From Methylocystaceae bacterium (GTDB taxonomy: Bacteria; Pseudomonadota; Alphaproteobacteria; Rhizobiales; Beijerinckiaceae): DNA of 64,000 nt. Where the stretch lies: the NCBI GenBank assembly GCA_009773555.1, contig WSXZ01000010.1, positions 4,370 to 68,369 of the forward strand, read 5' to 3'. The notes beneath the pieces are model-generated. The model was not told the origin of the DNA. It saw only the letters and a list, made by a program, of their open reading frames with translations, and searched no databases. Of this stretch, positions 16,371 to 24,164 are shown one piece after another (the first letter of the stretch is position 1; the number at the start of each line of letters is the position of its first letter). Made by a program: the position numbers and the translations under genes.

Positions 16371-18518
16371 CTACTCGGCGGCGATGCCCTGGGGGCCGTC
16401 GACCGACGCCCGATCAGCATCGTCCCTGGGCGTGGTTTCGTCGATGGCCGATTCGCTTTCGATCGCCGCCGATTGTTCGACGGCCGCGGAGTCTTCCGGA
16501 CCGGCGGCATCGGAAGATGCTTGCGCCGAAACATTCAGCGGATGTCCAGGCGTGCGGAGCGGCTCAGGAAGCCAGTTCGTTCCGGAAAGAAGCTGTTCCA
16601 CTTCTTGCGCCATGTCGCCCTTCTTCAGCCCCTCGATGCGCCGGGCGGCGCCGGCGCCTTTTGCTTCGCGAACCGCCTGGACCATCCGCGCCTTGGTGAC
16701 GCGGCCGAGGAAATTGTCGACCGTTGGCGTCCACCCCGTTGCTGCGATGTCGAGGGAAAGCGAAACCGCGAGACAATCCGCATGGGCGATAGCGCGCGGC
16801 CGTCGGCTCCAGGGCTCGTGCACGGCGTTTACCGTCAGTGAGACGCAATGTGCGAAGAGTTGCTGGCGCGCTTCGACGTCAAAGGTCGTGAGTGCGTCCC
16901 AGAGGTCTTGCGGCTCCGCCGGGAGTTGCTGCGACCAGTCGAGATGACGCGCGTCGACCTTCGCTGCGAGCGGCGTATCCGAGAGACCTGGCGCCTGTGC
17001 GCCGTGACAAACATTCTTCGCTTCGATCTCAAGACAGGTGTCGGAGCCGTAGCGATAGAAGAGCCGCAGACACAGGGCATGAAGCGCCGCGAGGAACGCG
17101 GTGTCCGGGTCATTGCCGAGCGCCTCGCGCAGCGCCAGCGTGCGATAGGCGGTCAGTTCGGTCAGCAATTTGTCCGCCAAAGGCCTAACGCCTTCGTCTT
17201 CCTCGTCTTCCACTGGGCTCGTTCGAACAGCGTCATAGCCATCGGATGCGTCGGGATGAGGCATGACGGCCGCAGTCGAACCCGCGCCAGCGGCTTCTTC
17301 GATCTCGCTTCCGGCGATTGATGCTTCGGGCTCCTCGCTTTGCGCTTCGTCCTCGGGGCGGACGTAGCCGCGCTCGACCCGCAGCCGTCCAGATCCATCA
17401 ATGCTGACAAAGACGCCCGCGCGGGCGATATCCTCCGGCGCATAGATAACTGGACGATCTTCTATCGCTTCGAGCGCCGTCTCGATCTCCCCAAGGCGCG
17501 CGTCAACCTCTTGGGGGATTTCGTCCCCTTCCGAATAGTCGGCTTCGAGCTGAGCGGCCTCGAGACGAAGCGACTCACGGGTTGCGACTTCTTCTTCGCT
17601 CAAAGTCTGGCGTTCGCCCTGAAGGTGGCGGAGCCCATAGATGTGGCCATAGGGGAAGTCGATCGCCGTCTCGACCCATTTCCACCCCTCGGCCCGGACG
17701 GGCTCGGCGTCGCGTGCTAATTTTTCGGCGACCAGCCGTTCGAGTAAAGCGACATCCTGTAGCCAACCGCCGTCATCGCTCTGGAAAAGGTCGCGCATGA
17801 TGGGCCCGCCGGCGGCGAGATAGTCTTCGCCGACATATTGCGCGCGCTTGTCGGAAACCCGCACCGCGTCTTCGGTGAGAAGGCGGCGGATTTGATAGGC
17901 TTCCTTATTGTAGGAGCGCTGGATCGCCTCCCAGACCTGCTCCTGACGCTCATGATCAGGATTGACGGTAAAGGCCATGAGCTGATCGAGCGTCATGCCG
18001 TCCTCGGCGTAGATGTCGAGAAGGCTTGGGGACACCGAGGCAAGCCTCAGTCGCTGCTTCACAACGGCGACGCTGACGAAAAAGGCAGCAGCGATCTCCT
18101 CCTCACTTTGGCCTTTCTCGCGCAAGGTCAGAAAGGCCCGGAACTGATCTAGGGGATGCAGAGGCGCGCGCTGGATATTTTCGGCGAGGCTGTCTTCCTC
18201 AGGGGTCCCTTCCAGACGAATGACGCAGGGGATGAGGGCGTTGCGTGCGAGGCGCTTCTGCTTCACGAGAAACTCCAGCGCGCGATAGCGGCGCCCGCCA
18301 GCGGGGATTTCGAACATGCCGGTCTCTGCGCCCTGATCATCGACGATAGCTCGCACGGTGATGCTCTGCAGGAGCGTGCGGCGCGCGATGTCTTCCGCGA
18401 GTTCTTCAGTTGAGACCCCGGCCTTGATCCGGCGGACATTCGCCTGAGACAGGACCAGCTTGCTGAAGGGAATATCGCGCGAGGCGCTGAGCTGGATTTT
18501 CTGAGCCGACTTGGCCAT
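16371..18518 (-). CDS. ParB/RepB/Spo0J-type nuclease-domain protein of the element
   Basis: This 715-residue protein has a ParB N-terminal domain. The residues are PFSKLVLSQANVRRIKAG (17-34), the box FEIPAGGRRYRALEFL (68-83) and the CTP-binding-like EEDSLAENIQRAPLHPLDQFRAF. An HTH follows at EEIAAAFFVSVAVVKQRLRLASV. A long acidic C-terminal half, far beyond chromosomal ParB length, is typical of the plasmid and ICE family. It could act in element stability or as a nuclease. The gene is led by a structured element also present upstream of the DUF932 gene. Gene order DUF932 then ParB on the minus strand suggests related control. Confidence 0.88.
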   Translation of the reverse strand: MAKSAQKIQLSASRDIPFSKLVLSQANVRRIKAGVSTEELAEDIARRTLLQSITVRAIVDDQGAETGMFEIPAGGRRYRALEFLVKQKRLARNALIPCVIRLEGTPEEDSLAENIQRAPLHPLDQFRAFLTLREKGQSEEEIAAAFFVSVAVVKQRLRLASVSPSLLDIYAEDGMTLDQLMAFTVNPDHERQEQVWEAIQRSYNKEAYQIRRLLTEDAVRVSDKRAQYVGEDYLAAGGPIMRDLFQSDDGGWLQDVALLERLVAEKLARDAEPVRAEGWKWVETAIDFPYGHIYGLRHLQGERQTLSEEEVATRESLRLEAAQLEADYSEGDEIPQEVDARLGEIETALEAIEDRPVIYAPEDIARAGVFVSIDGSGRLRVERGYVRPEDEAQSEEPEASIAGSEIEEAAGAGSTAAVMPHPDASDGYDAVRTSPVEDEEDEGVRPLADKLLTELTAYRTLALREALGNDPDTAFLAALHALCLRLFYRYGSDTCLEIEAKNVCHGAQAPGLSDTPLAAKVDARHLDWSQQLPAEPQDLWDALTTFDVEARQQLFAHCVSLTVNAVHEPWSRRPRAIAHADCLAVSLSLDIAATGWTPTVDNFLGRVTKARMVQAVREAKGAGAARRIEGLKKGDMAQEVEQLLSGTNWLPEPLRTPGHPLNVSAQASSDAAGPEDSAAVEQSAAIESESAIDETTPRDDADRASVDGPQGIAAE

Positions 18519-18533
18519 GGGAATGAACTCCGC

Positions 18534-18576
18534 GACGGGCGGCCGGGAGCCTCTCTCTCGGCCTCCAACCCGTCAC
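18534..18576 (-). promoter_or_regulatory. Structured leader hairpin upstream of the ParB-like gene (copy 2)
   Basis: Read on the minus strand, GACGGG and CCCGTC form an outer stem (18574-18569 with 18539-18534). GGCCGAGA with TCCCGGCC forms an inner stem with one A-C mismatch (18563-18556 with 18548-18541), and the loop is GAGAGGC. An internal loop TTGGA lies on the 5' side. A GGAG follows 2 bases after the outer stem, and the ATG is 15 bases beyond the stem. The same architecture and sequence precede the DUF932 gene. Confidence 0.65.
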
Positions 18577-18687
18577 GAAGCGCAGCGCCGCCCTCTGACT
18601 TTGAGGGCGACGCCAAGACATCGCGGAGTCGAGGGCAAGAGCAGCGACGGGCGCCTGACACAGCGCTTGCCACTGCGCCAGCTGGAA

Positions 18688-19884
18688 TTACGCCGCGCGG
18701 TCGAACAGTTTCTTTGCACGCGTCTCGAGATCGAGCCTTGCGTCCTGATGCGTCTTCTTACGCGCGATCGCCGTAATCCCTTGCACAAAATCGAAGACGC
18801 TTTCCGGCTTGCGACCTTCCTCAGTCAGCACCGTTCCGATGATCTTCGCCGTCTCTGCTTTCGAAAAGCCGCGCTTGCGCAGGAATTCGACGCGATCATC
18901 GTCATTGTGGGCGACAATCCGTTCCCGCGCAGCCTTGACGCCATTGATAAAGGGCATGGGCGAGGAATTGGCGAAGCGCGTCAGCGCCGGCGCCGCCTCA
19001 TGCGCAAAACGCGACGCGGCATATTTTGAGTGACGAATTGCGATCTCCTGGAAATCCTCGACGCCCCAAAGATTGCGGTTCTGACAAACGGCTCGAAGAT
19101 AAAAGCTTGCAATGCCTAGCGACTTCGCGCCGACTTCTGAGTTCCAGCAGTAGAAACCTCGAAAGAAAAGATCGGGCGACCCGTCGTGCAGACGGCCGGC
19201 CTCGATCGGGTTCAGATCATCGACGAGGAAGAGGAAGACGTCGCGGTCTGAGGCATAGAGTGTCGTCGTATCCTGTGTCACGTCGACATTGGGGTTGTAG
19301 ATTCCTGTCGACCAGTCGAGCACGCCCGGAACTTTCCAGCGGGTGTCGCCTGTCCCATTGCCCGCGATGCGCTGCACTGCGGATACGAGTTCATGATCGA
19401 AGATCCGGCCATAGTCTGGACCGGTCACTGCGCGCAGCTCGATCCGGCTGTCGTCGGTCTCGAGCGTCTTGATCTGCTCGGCGCGATGCGCGCTCAGCCC
19501 ATATTGCAGATTGATCCCAGCGAGCGGCGCAGGAAGCTGACGGAGATATGTCGCTGGCGCGCCGACGAGACTCGCGAGTTGACCAAAGCTCCAATGCGTC
19601 GGCGCGATTGGCGCATCGGAACCAGGCAGCAAGAGCGCAAGCGTTTCTGAATCGTCGCGTCTGGCTTCGACGCGGATCGCAGCGCTCTCTACCGTCCGCG
19701 TTCGGCTGCGCTCGGTCCTACCGTGCACGGCCGCGAACAGCTCCGACAGCGACAGATACCGCTCATCCGCGGGCCGCGAGAACCATTCAGAGGACAGGCG
19801 TCCAATCCGCACGCCGCGGCTCGCATCCACCTTGTAGCCGCCGTCATGTCCGCGCGCGGCGTCCAGAAATTCCACGTGAGTCAT
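18688..19884 (-). CDS. DUF932 domain-containing protein (phage/plasmid-like)
   Basis: This 398-residue protein contains the DUF932 core: PTHWSFGQLASLVGAPATYL, NLQYGLSAHRAEQIKTLETD, VTGPDYGRIFDHELVSAVQ, LYASDRDVFLFLVDDLNPIE and GFYCWNSEVGAKSLGIASFY. The family is widespread in phages and conjugative elements. Some members are described as antirestriction or recombination-related, but no activity is secure. The ATG before THVEFLDAARG follows the structured leader; longer upstream reading would translate that leader. It is the outermost backbone gene next to the tRNA-Lys end. Confidence 0.87.
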   Translation of the reverse strand: MTHVEFLDAARGHDGGYKVDASRGVRIGRLSSEWFSRPADERYLSLSELFAAVHGRTERSRTRTVESAAIRVEARRDDSETLALLLPGSDAPIAPTHWSFGQLASLVGAPATYLRQLPAPLAGINLQYGLSAHRAEQIKTLETDDSRIELRAVTGPDYGRIFDHELVSAVQRIAGNGTGDTRWKVPGVLDWSTGIYNPNVDVTQDTTTLYASDRDVFLFLVDDLNPIEAGRLHDGSPDLFFRGFYCWNSEVGAKSLGIASFYLRAVCQNRNLWGVEDFQEIAIRHSKYAASRFAHEAAPALTRFANSSPMPFINGVKAARERIVAHNDDDRVEFLRKRGFSKAETAKIIGTVLTEEGRKPESVFDFVQGITAIARKKTHQDARLDLETRAKKLFDRAA

Positions 19885-19897
19885 GGTCCGTCTCCAT

Positions 19898-19938
19898 GAC
19901 GGGCACCGGGAAACTCTCTCCCGGTCCTCAACCGTCAC
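19898..19938 (-). promoter_or_regulatory. Structured leader hairpin upstream of the DUF932 gene (copy 1)
   Basis: On the minus strand an outer stem GACGG/CCGTC (19936-19932 with 19902-19898) encloses a perfect inner stem CCGGGA/TCCCGG (19924-19919 with 19911-19906). The terminal loop is GAGAGTT and the 5' internal loop is TTGAGGA. GGAG lies just after the stem and the ATG is about 13 bases downstream. Sequence and fold match the leader of the ParB-like gene. Confidence 0.65.
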
Positions 19939-20027
19939 GGAAACCGGACCCCGCTCTCACTCTCGTGCCTCGCGGGCTCGCCTGTTGAGGTATTCGATCA
20001 TCCCCAAGAAAAATTCTGCGCAATCGG

Positions 20028-20049
20028 TTGGTCACCATATGGTCACCAA
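20028..20049. repeat. Near-perfect 22-bp dyad beside the tRNA-Lys end
   Basis: Two copies of TGGTCACCA (20029-20037 and 20040-20048) are spaced 11 bp apart. Because the unit is itself almost self-complementary, the whole 22 bp also reads as a dyad centred on CATATG, with a single mismatched pair (20033/20044). It lies 47 bp from the tRNA 3' end, where recombinase or regulator sites of an island boundary would be expected. Confidence 0.55.
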
Positions 20050-20095
20050 GCCTAACTGCGAGCCAATTGTGAAGGCTCTATATCTTTGATTTTGT

Positions 20096-20171
20096 TGGTG
20101 AGCGCGGTGGGGCTCGAACCCACGACCCCCTGATTAAAAGTCAGGTGCTCTACCGACTGAGCTACGCGCTC
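20096..20171 (-). tRNA. tRNA-Lys(TTT)
   Basis: A full cloverleaf is visible on the minus strand. The acceptor stem is GAGCGCG/CGCGCTC, the D arm has AGCTCAGTCGGTAGAGC, and the anticodon stem CCTGA/TCAGG encloses CTTTTAA with anticodon TTT at 20138-20136. The T arm is GTGGGTTCGAGCCCCAC, and the 3' CCA is encoded. The 3' end faces the accessory island, fitting use of this tRNA as the integration site. Confidence 0.97.
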
Positions 20172-20310
20172 GCTCCAGAGGCGGCGGGCGGCGCCGCCGA
20201 AGTCGACTGAGCGGGTCGGTCCGTTCGGCCGTGCGGGTCGTCTGTCCCGCGCCTCGCGATCAACTACCGGCGGGCGGCGGGCCGGTCAACCCCCGGAGGG
20301 CGCGCCCTTC

Positions 20311-20518
20311 TCACGCCGTCACCTTGGCGAAAAGCGCCAGCAGGCTGAAGAGGACAGCCGAGACGACGGTCGTGATCCCGGCTTTTTTCAAGAGCGCCTT
20401 CGGGAAGATCTTCGTCGGCCTCTTCGGAAGAGCGCACGCCAAGCGGCAGCACGGCGAACAGCACGATCCACCAGATTGTCAGGTAGATCGCCGCCGCCAG
20501 CGGCAGTGAAAAGGGCAT
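20311..20518 (-). pseudogene. DUF1467 membrane protein gene with frameshift in an A6 run
   Basis: The N-terminus MPFSLPLAAAIYLTIWWIVL and FAVLPLGVRSSEEADEDLPEGA is the typical first half of DUF1467 proteins, small two-helix inner-membrane proteins of Alphaproteobacteria. After GAL the frame drifts. Dropping one base from the A6 run (20383-20388 on the plus strand as T6) gives EKAGITTVVSAVLFSLLALF and a TGA at 20311-20313, which supplies the expected second helix. The break is either a homopolymer sequencing error, polymerase slippage or a real mutation. The gene ends next to the epimerase gene on the same strand, a common alphaproteobacterial order. Confidence 0.75.
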
Positions 20519-20522
20519 GCGC

Positions 20523-20897
20523 CTAAGCCTGCTCGAGTTCGATCAAGGCGCCGCAGAAATCCTTGGGATGCAAAAACAGCACGGGCTTGCCGTGCGCGCC
20601 GATCCTTGGCTCTCCATCGCCCAACACGCGCGCGCCCGAGGCCTTAAGCTGCTCGCGCATGTGGTGGATGCCGCCCGCAGGATTTTTCGCGACGAAGCCG
20701 GCGATCGGCGAGTTTTCGCCGTAAGGCTCGAGCAACTCGATCTTGGTGTTCGGCAATTCGACGAAAACGACCGTAACGCCGTGCTCAGCGACGCGTTCTG
20801 GCGCCGAGACCTTCGCCCCCAGGGCGTCGCGATAGACGGCGGAAGCCTTTTCGACGCTATCGACAGCGATCGCGACATGGTTCAGACGGCCGATCAT
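20523..20897 (-). CDS. mce: Methylmalonyl-CoA epimerase, shortened by about ten residues
   Basis: The enzyme interconverts the epimers of methylmalonyl-CoA (and in methylotrophs ethylmalonyl-CoA). It works in the ethylmalonyl-CoA pathway that regenerates glyoxylate for the serine cycle. This 124-residue protein keeps the vicinal-oxygen-chelate pattern: MIGRLNHVAIAVDSVEKASA with His7, ELPNTKIELLEP, GGIHH (His78-79) and LFLHPKDFCGALIELEQ with Glu120. The strand normally following GGIHH (a VCYEV-like segment of about ten residues) is absent, and MREQLKASGARVLG follows directly. The reading frame is intact. Whether the enzyme folds and works is doubtful. Confidence 0.88.
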   Translation of the reverse strand: MIGRLNHVAIAVDSVEKASAVYRDALGAKVSAPERVAEHGVTVVFVELPNTKIELLEPYGENSPIAGFVAKNPAGGIHHMREQLKASGARVLGDGEPRIGAHGKPVLFLHPKDFCGALIELEQA

Positions 20898-20952
20898 TTT
20901 CACCTTCCGGAAGAATGCTGTGCAGCGCCAATAAGCGCTGACGCGGGCAATT

Positions 20953-22266
20953 TCAACCGGCGGGGCGCGCCTCAGCCTGCTGCGAGCGGCCAAATCCGTC
21001 AATCGCGCCGCGCAAGGCGACGAAGCGCGGGTCGACGCGTGCGAAGGAACTCCAGGGACAGCCTTCGGAAAGGCCGCGCCGAATCGCTTCGAGCGCCTCG
21101 GCGCGCTTGCCCAGAGCGAAATGCGCCGCGCCGAGAAAGCACGGCGGCGCATAGAGCTCGGCGTCCTCGACGAGCCTGCCGATGAGCGCTTGCGCTTCCT
21201 CGGCGCGGCCGGCGCGGGCGAACGCATAGGCGAGCACGGTCAATTGGAAGGGATCTTCCGGGCTCGAGGCGACGGCGCGGCGCGCCGCGCTCACCGCCTG
21301 TTCGTGAACGCCCTGAAGGCTGTAGGCGATGGACATCACGAGATGCAGAGTCGCGGCGTCGGGCCTTAAATCGAGTCCGTCGCGCGCATAGCGGCGCGCC
21401 CGCTCGAGGTCGCCGGCGCAGAGAAGGAGCCACGCGCGCAACCACAGCAGCGCCTGATCGTGCGGCGAGTTGACGAGGCCCTCTTCGCAGTCGGCGAGGC
21501 CGTCGTCGAGACGATCGGCCGCCGCGAGCAGCCAACTGCGGTAGACCCGCGCTTTGCCGTAGAGAGGATCATCGGCGACCGCCTGCTCGAGGAGCGCGAG
21601 GCCCTCGGAAACCTTGCCCCTGAGCGCGCCGCGAGCCCAGCCGAGAACGGCCAGCGCCGGCGTATGATCGCGCAGGACGCCGAGCGCCCGGCCGGCGAAG
21701 TCCTCGATCATCGCCGCCGCCTGGGCGGGACGGAGAAACCCGCACACGGTTCGGCCGGCGGCGATGTCGGCGGCGAGCGACCAAACCGCCGGATTGCCGG
21801 GGTCGATCTGGGCGGCGGAGGCGATCGCTTCCTGCGCGCGGGCGAAGCCCTCTCGCGCGCGGTCGCCGGCGAGTTCGTAGGCGGTCTGCCAGAGATCGAG
21901 AATATGCGGCTCGCTCAACGGCGCGAGACGGAGCGTTTGCGCCGCGCCCTCGTCGATGGTTTCGACCGTTCCGCGGAGCAACAGCCCCCGGCCATAGGCG
22001 GTGGCGATCAGCTCCTCGCCGCCGGCCTCGCGCAGCGGCTTCCGCAAAAGATAGGCGCAGCGGTCGATTGAATCGTCGGAAGCGGCGCGATCCGGCCACA
22101 GGCGCGTGGCGATTTCGGCCTTGGTGAGCAGGACGCCAGGCGACTCCAGAAGCATTTCAAGGAGTTGACGCGCCTGCGGGCCCAGATGAATGCGCTTGCC
22201 GTCGCGCTGCAGTCCGCCCTGCGCGCTGTAACTAAATCCTGAAAATCGCTTAACTAATTCGCCCAT
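20953..22266 (-). CDS. Winged-helix transcriptional regulator with TPR-like C-terminal domain
   Basis: The 437-residue protein begins with an OmpR/PhoB-type winged helix (about residues 15-95: IHLGPQARQLLEMLLESPGV, then DRCAYLLRKPLREAGGEELIATAYGRGLLL). A long alpha-solenoid follows with repeats such as NPAVWSLAADIAAGRTV, DPLYGKARVYRSWLLAAADRL, ALLWLRAWLLLCAGDLERAR and DPFQLTVLAYAFARAGRAEEA. The arrangement resembles HilA/CadC-like and SARP-like regulators that sense through TPRs. There is no phosphoacceptor domain. Targets are unknown; it stands alone. The ATG at MGELVKRF was chosen over a TTG 12 bp upstream. Confidence 0.8.
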   Translation of the reverse strand: MGELVKRFSGFSYSAQGGLQRDGKRIHLGPQARQLLEMLLESPGVLLTKAEIATRLWPDRAASDDSIDRCAYLLRKPLREAGGEELIATAYGRGLLLRGTVETIDEGAAQTLRLAPLSEPHILDLWQTAYELAGDRAREGFARAQEAIASAAQIDPGNPAVWSLAADIAAGRTVCGFLRPAQAAAMIEDFAGRALGVLRDHTPALAVLGWARGALRGKVSEGLALLEQAVADDPLYGKARVYRSWLLAAADRLDDGLADCEEGLVNSPHDQALLWLRAWLLLCAGDLERARRYARDGLDLRPDAATLHLVMSIAYSLQGVHEQAVSAARRAVASSPEDPFQLTVLAYAFARAGRAEEAQALIGRLVEDAELYAPPCFLGAAHFALGKRAEALEAIRRGLSEGCPWSSFARVDPRFVALRGAIDGFGRSQQAEARPAG

Positions 22267-22395
22267 GGCAGCCCCCAACCGGGCGCGATGATGGCAAGAC
22301 AGCGCGGCTTCGGCAAGGGGCAGAATAAGGTTAAGTCTTCAAAATTGCATAGTTTTTTTGAAATCAGGCCGTTCCGAGGGGCTCCCTAAAATAAA

Positions 22396-22426
22396 AAACG
22401 CCGGACGTACCTCCGGCCCGGCGTTT
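22396..22426 (-). terminator. Rho-independent terminator
   Basis: AAACGCCGG (22396-22404) pairs with CCGGCGTTT (22418-22426). On the minus strand the stem ends in a T-rich run. It lies 10 bp after the stop of the following membrane-protein gene. Confidence 0.8.
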
Positions 22427-22435
22427 GAGCTTTCC

Positions 22436-23050
22436 TTAGTACGCAGAACGTTCGGAAGGCTCGGCGCAGTCTATGCGCGTCCAAATTGACGGCCGCATGA
22501 CGCTGCGCCGCACGCGCACGAGAGCGAGAACGCCGGCGGCCGCAAAAAGAACGTAAGGCATCCGCGCGAGCAGCGGCCGGCCGCCGACGGTGAAGGGGAA
22601 TCGCGGCACCCAGTGCTCGCCGTTGGGACCGTCGGCCGTGACGATCCCGACGAATTGGCCGGTCTCGTTGAAGACATGTTCAAAGTTCAGCGTGCCGGCC
22701 GGATAGACCTTTGGCGGCAGGTAGGCCACGGTGATGGCGTCGAGGCGCTCCTGCGGCCCCTTGTCGCCGATGTCGCGGATGATGCGAAAGTCGGTCGACA
22801 TCTCCCGCAGCTCGTCCTGAGCATAATCGAGGACGAAAATCGTCGCGCCAATCGTGGGTATATCCTCGCAGAACCTGTTGCGTGACGCCGCAGGCTGATA
22901 GCCGGAGAAATACATGATATCCGGCCCGATCTTCAGCATGCAGGCGTTCTGCTGGCGCTGCATCGCGCCATGAGCGAAAGCGCCGGCCAGCGGCGCGCAG
23001 ACGAGCGCCGCCATCATCAGCAACCAAATAGGACTAAGAGGCTTCGACAT
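22436..23050 (-). CDS. Membrane-anchored periplasmic protein of unknown function
   Basis: The 204-residue product has an N-terminal signal/anchor (about 7-30, LLMMAALVCAPLAGAFAHGA) and a periplasmic domain with two cysteines (NACMLKIGPDIMYFSGYQPA, then RFCEDIPTIGATIFVLDYA). A C-terminal helix follows (about 170-188, MPYVLFAAAGVLALVRV). Extracytoplasmic beta-rich sequence such as FVGIVTADGPNGEHWVPRFPF lies between. The start MSKPLSP has the hydrophobic segment at the right distance; upstream residues look non-coding. It is divergent from a small secreted protein gene. No family is named with confidence. Confidence 0.7.
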   Translation of the reverse strand: MSKPLSPIWLLMMAALVCAPLAGAFAHGAMQRQQNACMLKIGPDIMYFSGYQPAASRNRFCEDIPTIGATIFVLDYAQDELREMSTDFRIIRDIGDKGPQERLDAITVAYLPPKVYPAGTLNFEHVFNETGQFVGIVTADGPNGEHWVPRFPFTVGGRPLLARMPYVLFAAAGVLALVRVRRSVMRPSIWTRIDCAEPSERSAY

Positions 23051-23191
23051 GCCGTCCTCCCCGTTCAAATGCTGGACGACGCTGCTCTGAAACTCAGCTT
23101 GCGCGTCATCCCTTCGTCGAATAGCGGTTCGGTGTCGCCCACGCGCATGCGATAGGCTGTCCAAGGAAAGAACCCGGCAGGAACGAAAAAG

Positions 23192-23539
23192 ATGCGCCCG
23201 GTATCGAAATTCCTCATTATCGCGCTGCTTCCGCTTCCGGGCGGCTGGGCGCGGGCGGCGGATCTCAACGACTATCCGACCTCCACGCGCGCCGATTACG
23301 TCTTCGGCTGCATGAAGGCGAACGGCGATACGCGCCTCTCCTTGGAACAGTGCTCCTGCTCCATAGACGTCATCGCGACCATTCTGCCTTATGAGCGGTA
23401 TGTCACAGCCGAGACCGTCGCGAGCGTCGATCAGCAGGCGGGGCAGGTCGGCGCGCTGATGCGCAATACGGATGCGGCGCGCGACGCGCTCCAGGAATTG
23501 CGCCGCGCCCAGGCCGAGGCGCAGGTGCGGTGCTTTTAG
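23192..23539 (+). CDS. Small secreted cysteine-containing protein
   Basis: The 115-residue precursor has a signal peptide (about 1-22, ending GWARAAD). The mature domain has four cysteines (VFGCMKANGD, EQCSCSIDVI and the C-terminal VRCF), likely forming two disulfides, and is otherwise helical. The gene is divergent from the membrane-anchored protein gene, with 141 bp between starts, and precedes the NnrU gene by 31 bp. I know no function; it could work with its divergent neighbour in the periplasm. Confidence 0.65.
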   Translation: MRPVSKFLIIALLPLPGGWARAADLNDYPTSTRADYVFGCMKANGDTRLSLEQCSCSIDVIATILPYERYVTAETVASVDQQAGQVGALMRNTDAARDALQELRRAQAEAQVRCF

Positions 23540-23570
23540 AAGCTAATTGAATGCAAGAGCTGGAGAGACC

Positions 23571-24146
23571 ATGCTTATCCTCATTCTCGGAATCGTGATT
23601 TTTCTCGGAGTCCATACGCTTACGGCGTTTCGCGAGACGCGCGCCGGCCTGATCGATCGCTACGGCCTTCAAACCTATAAGGCCGCCTACGGGATCGTCG
23701 CCGCCATCGGTCTCGGGCTCATCGTCTATGGCTTCATTCGTTATCGCGCGGAGGGCCTGATTTATGTCTGGACGCCGCCGTCATGGGGACGCCATCTCGC
23801 CATGCCGCTCGTCTGGTTCGCCTTCGTCGCGATCGCGAGCCGTCGCGCGCCGCCAGGCCGCATTCGCGGCGCGCTGCGGCATCCGACGCTCGTCGCGATC
23901 AAGAGCTGGGCGCTGGCGCATCTGCTCGTCAATGGCGATCTCGGCGGCATGATCCTGTTCGGGTCGTTTCTCGCCTGGGGCGTCTTCGACCGCATCGCGG
24001 TGAAGAAGCGCGGGGACGGCGGCGCGCCGCGAATTTCGCAATTCACGCGCGGCGACGCGATCGCGCTCGGCGTCGGAACGGCGCTGTTCCTCATCGTGCT
24101 TTATCTGCACCCGTGGCTGTTTGGCGTTTCGGTGCTGCCTGGGTGA
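23571..24146 (+). CDS. NnrU family inner-membrane protein
   Basis: This 191-residue protein has five to six predicted helices, starting MLILILGIVIFLGVHTLTAF. It contains the NnrU-type pattern HPTLVAIKSWALAHLLVNGDLGGMILFGSF, with a conserved histidine pair suggestive of haem or metal contact. NnrU was named from a nitric-oxide-related cluster, but most members have no proven role. The start was chosen at the ATG following GGAGAG. It is convergent with the DUF1622 gene, with only 18 bp between stops. Confidence 0.88.
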   Translation: MLILILGIVIFLGVHTLTAFRETRAGLIDRYGLQTYKAAYGIVAAIGLGLIVYGFIRYRAEGLIYVWTPPSWGRHLAMPLVWFAFVAIASRRAPPGRIRGALRHPTLVAIKSWALAHLLVNGDLGGMILFGSFLAWGVFDRIAVKKRGDGGAPRISQFTRGDAIALGVGTALFLIVLYLHPWLFGVSVLPG

Positions 24147-24164
24147 GCAAAGCTCTACTTCATC

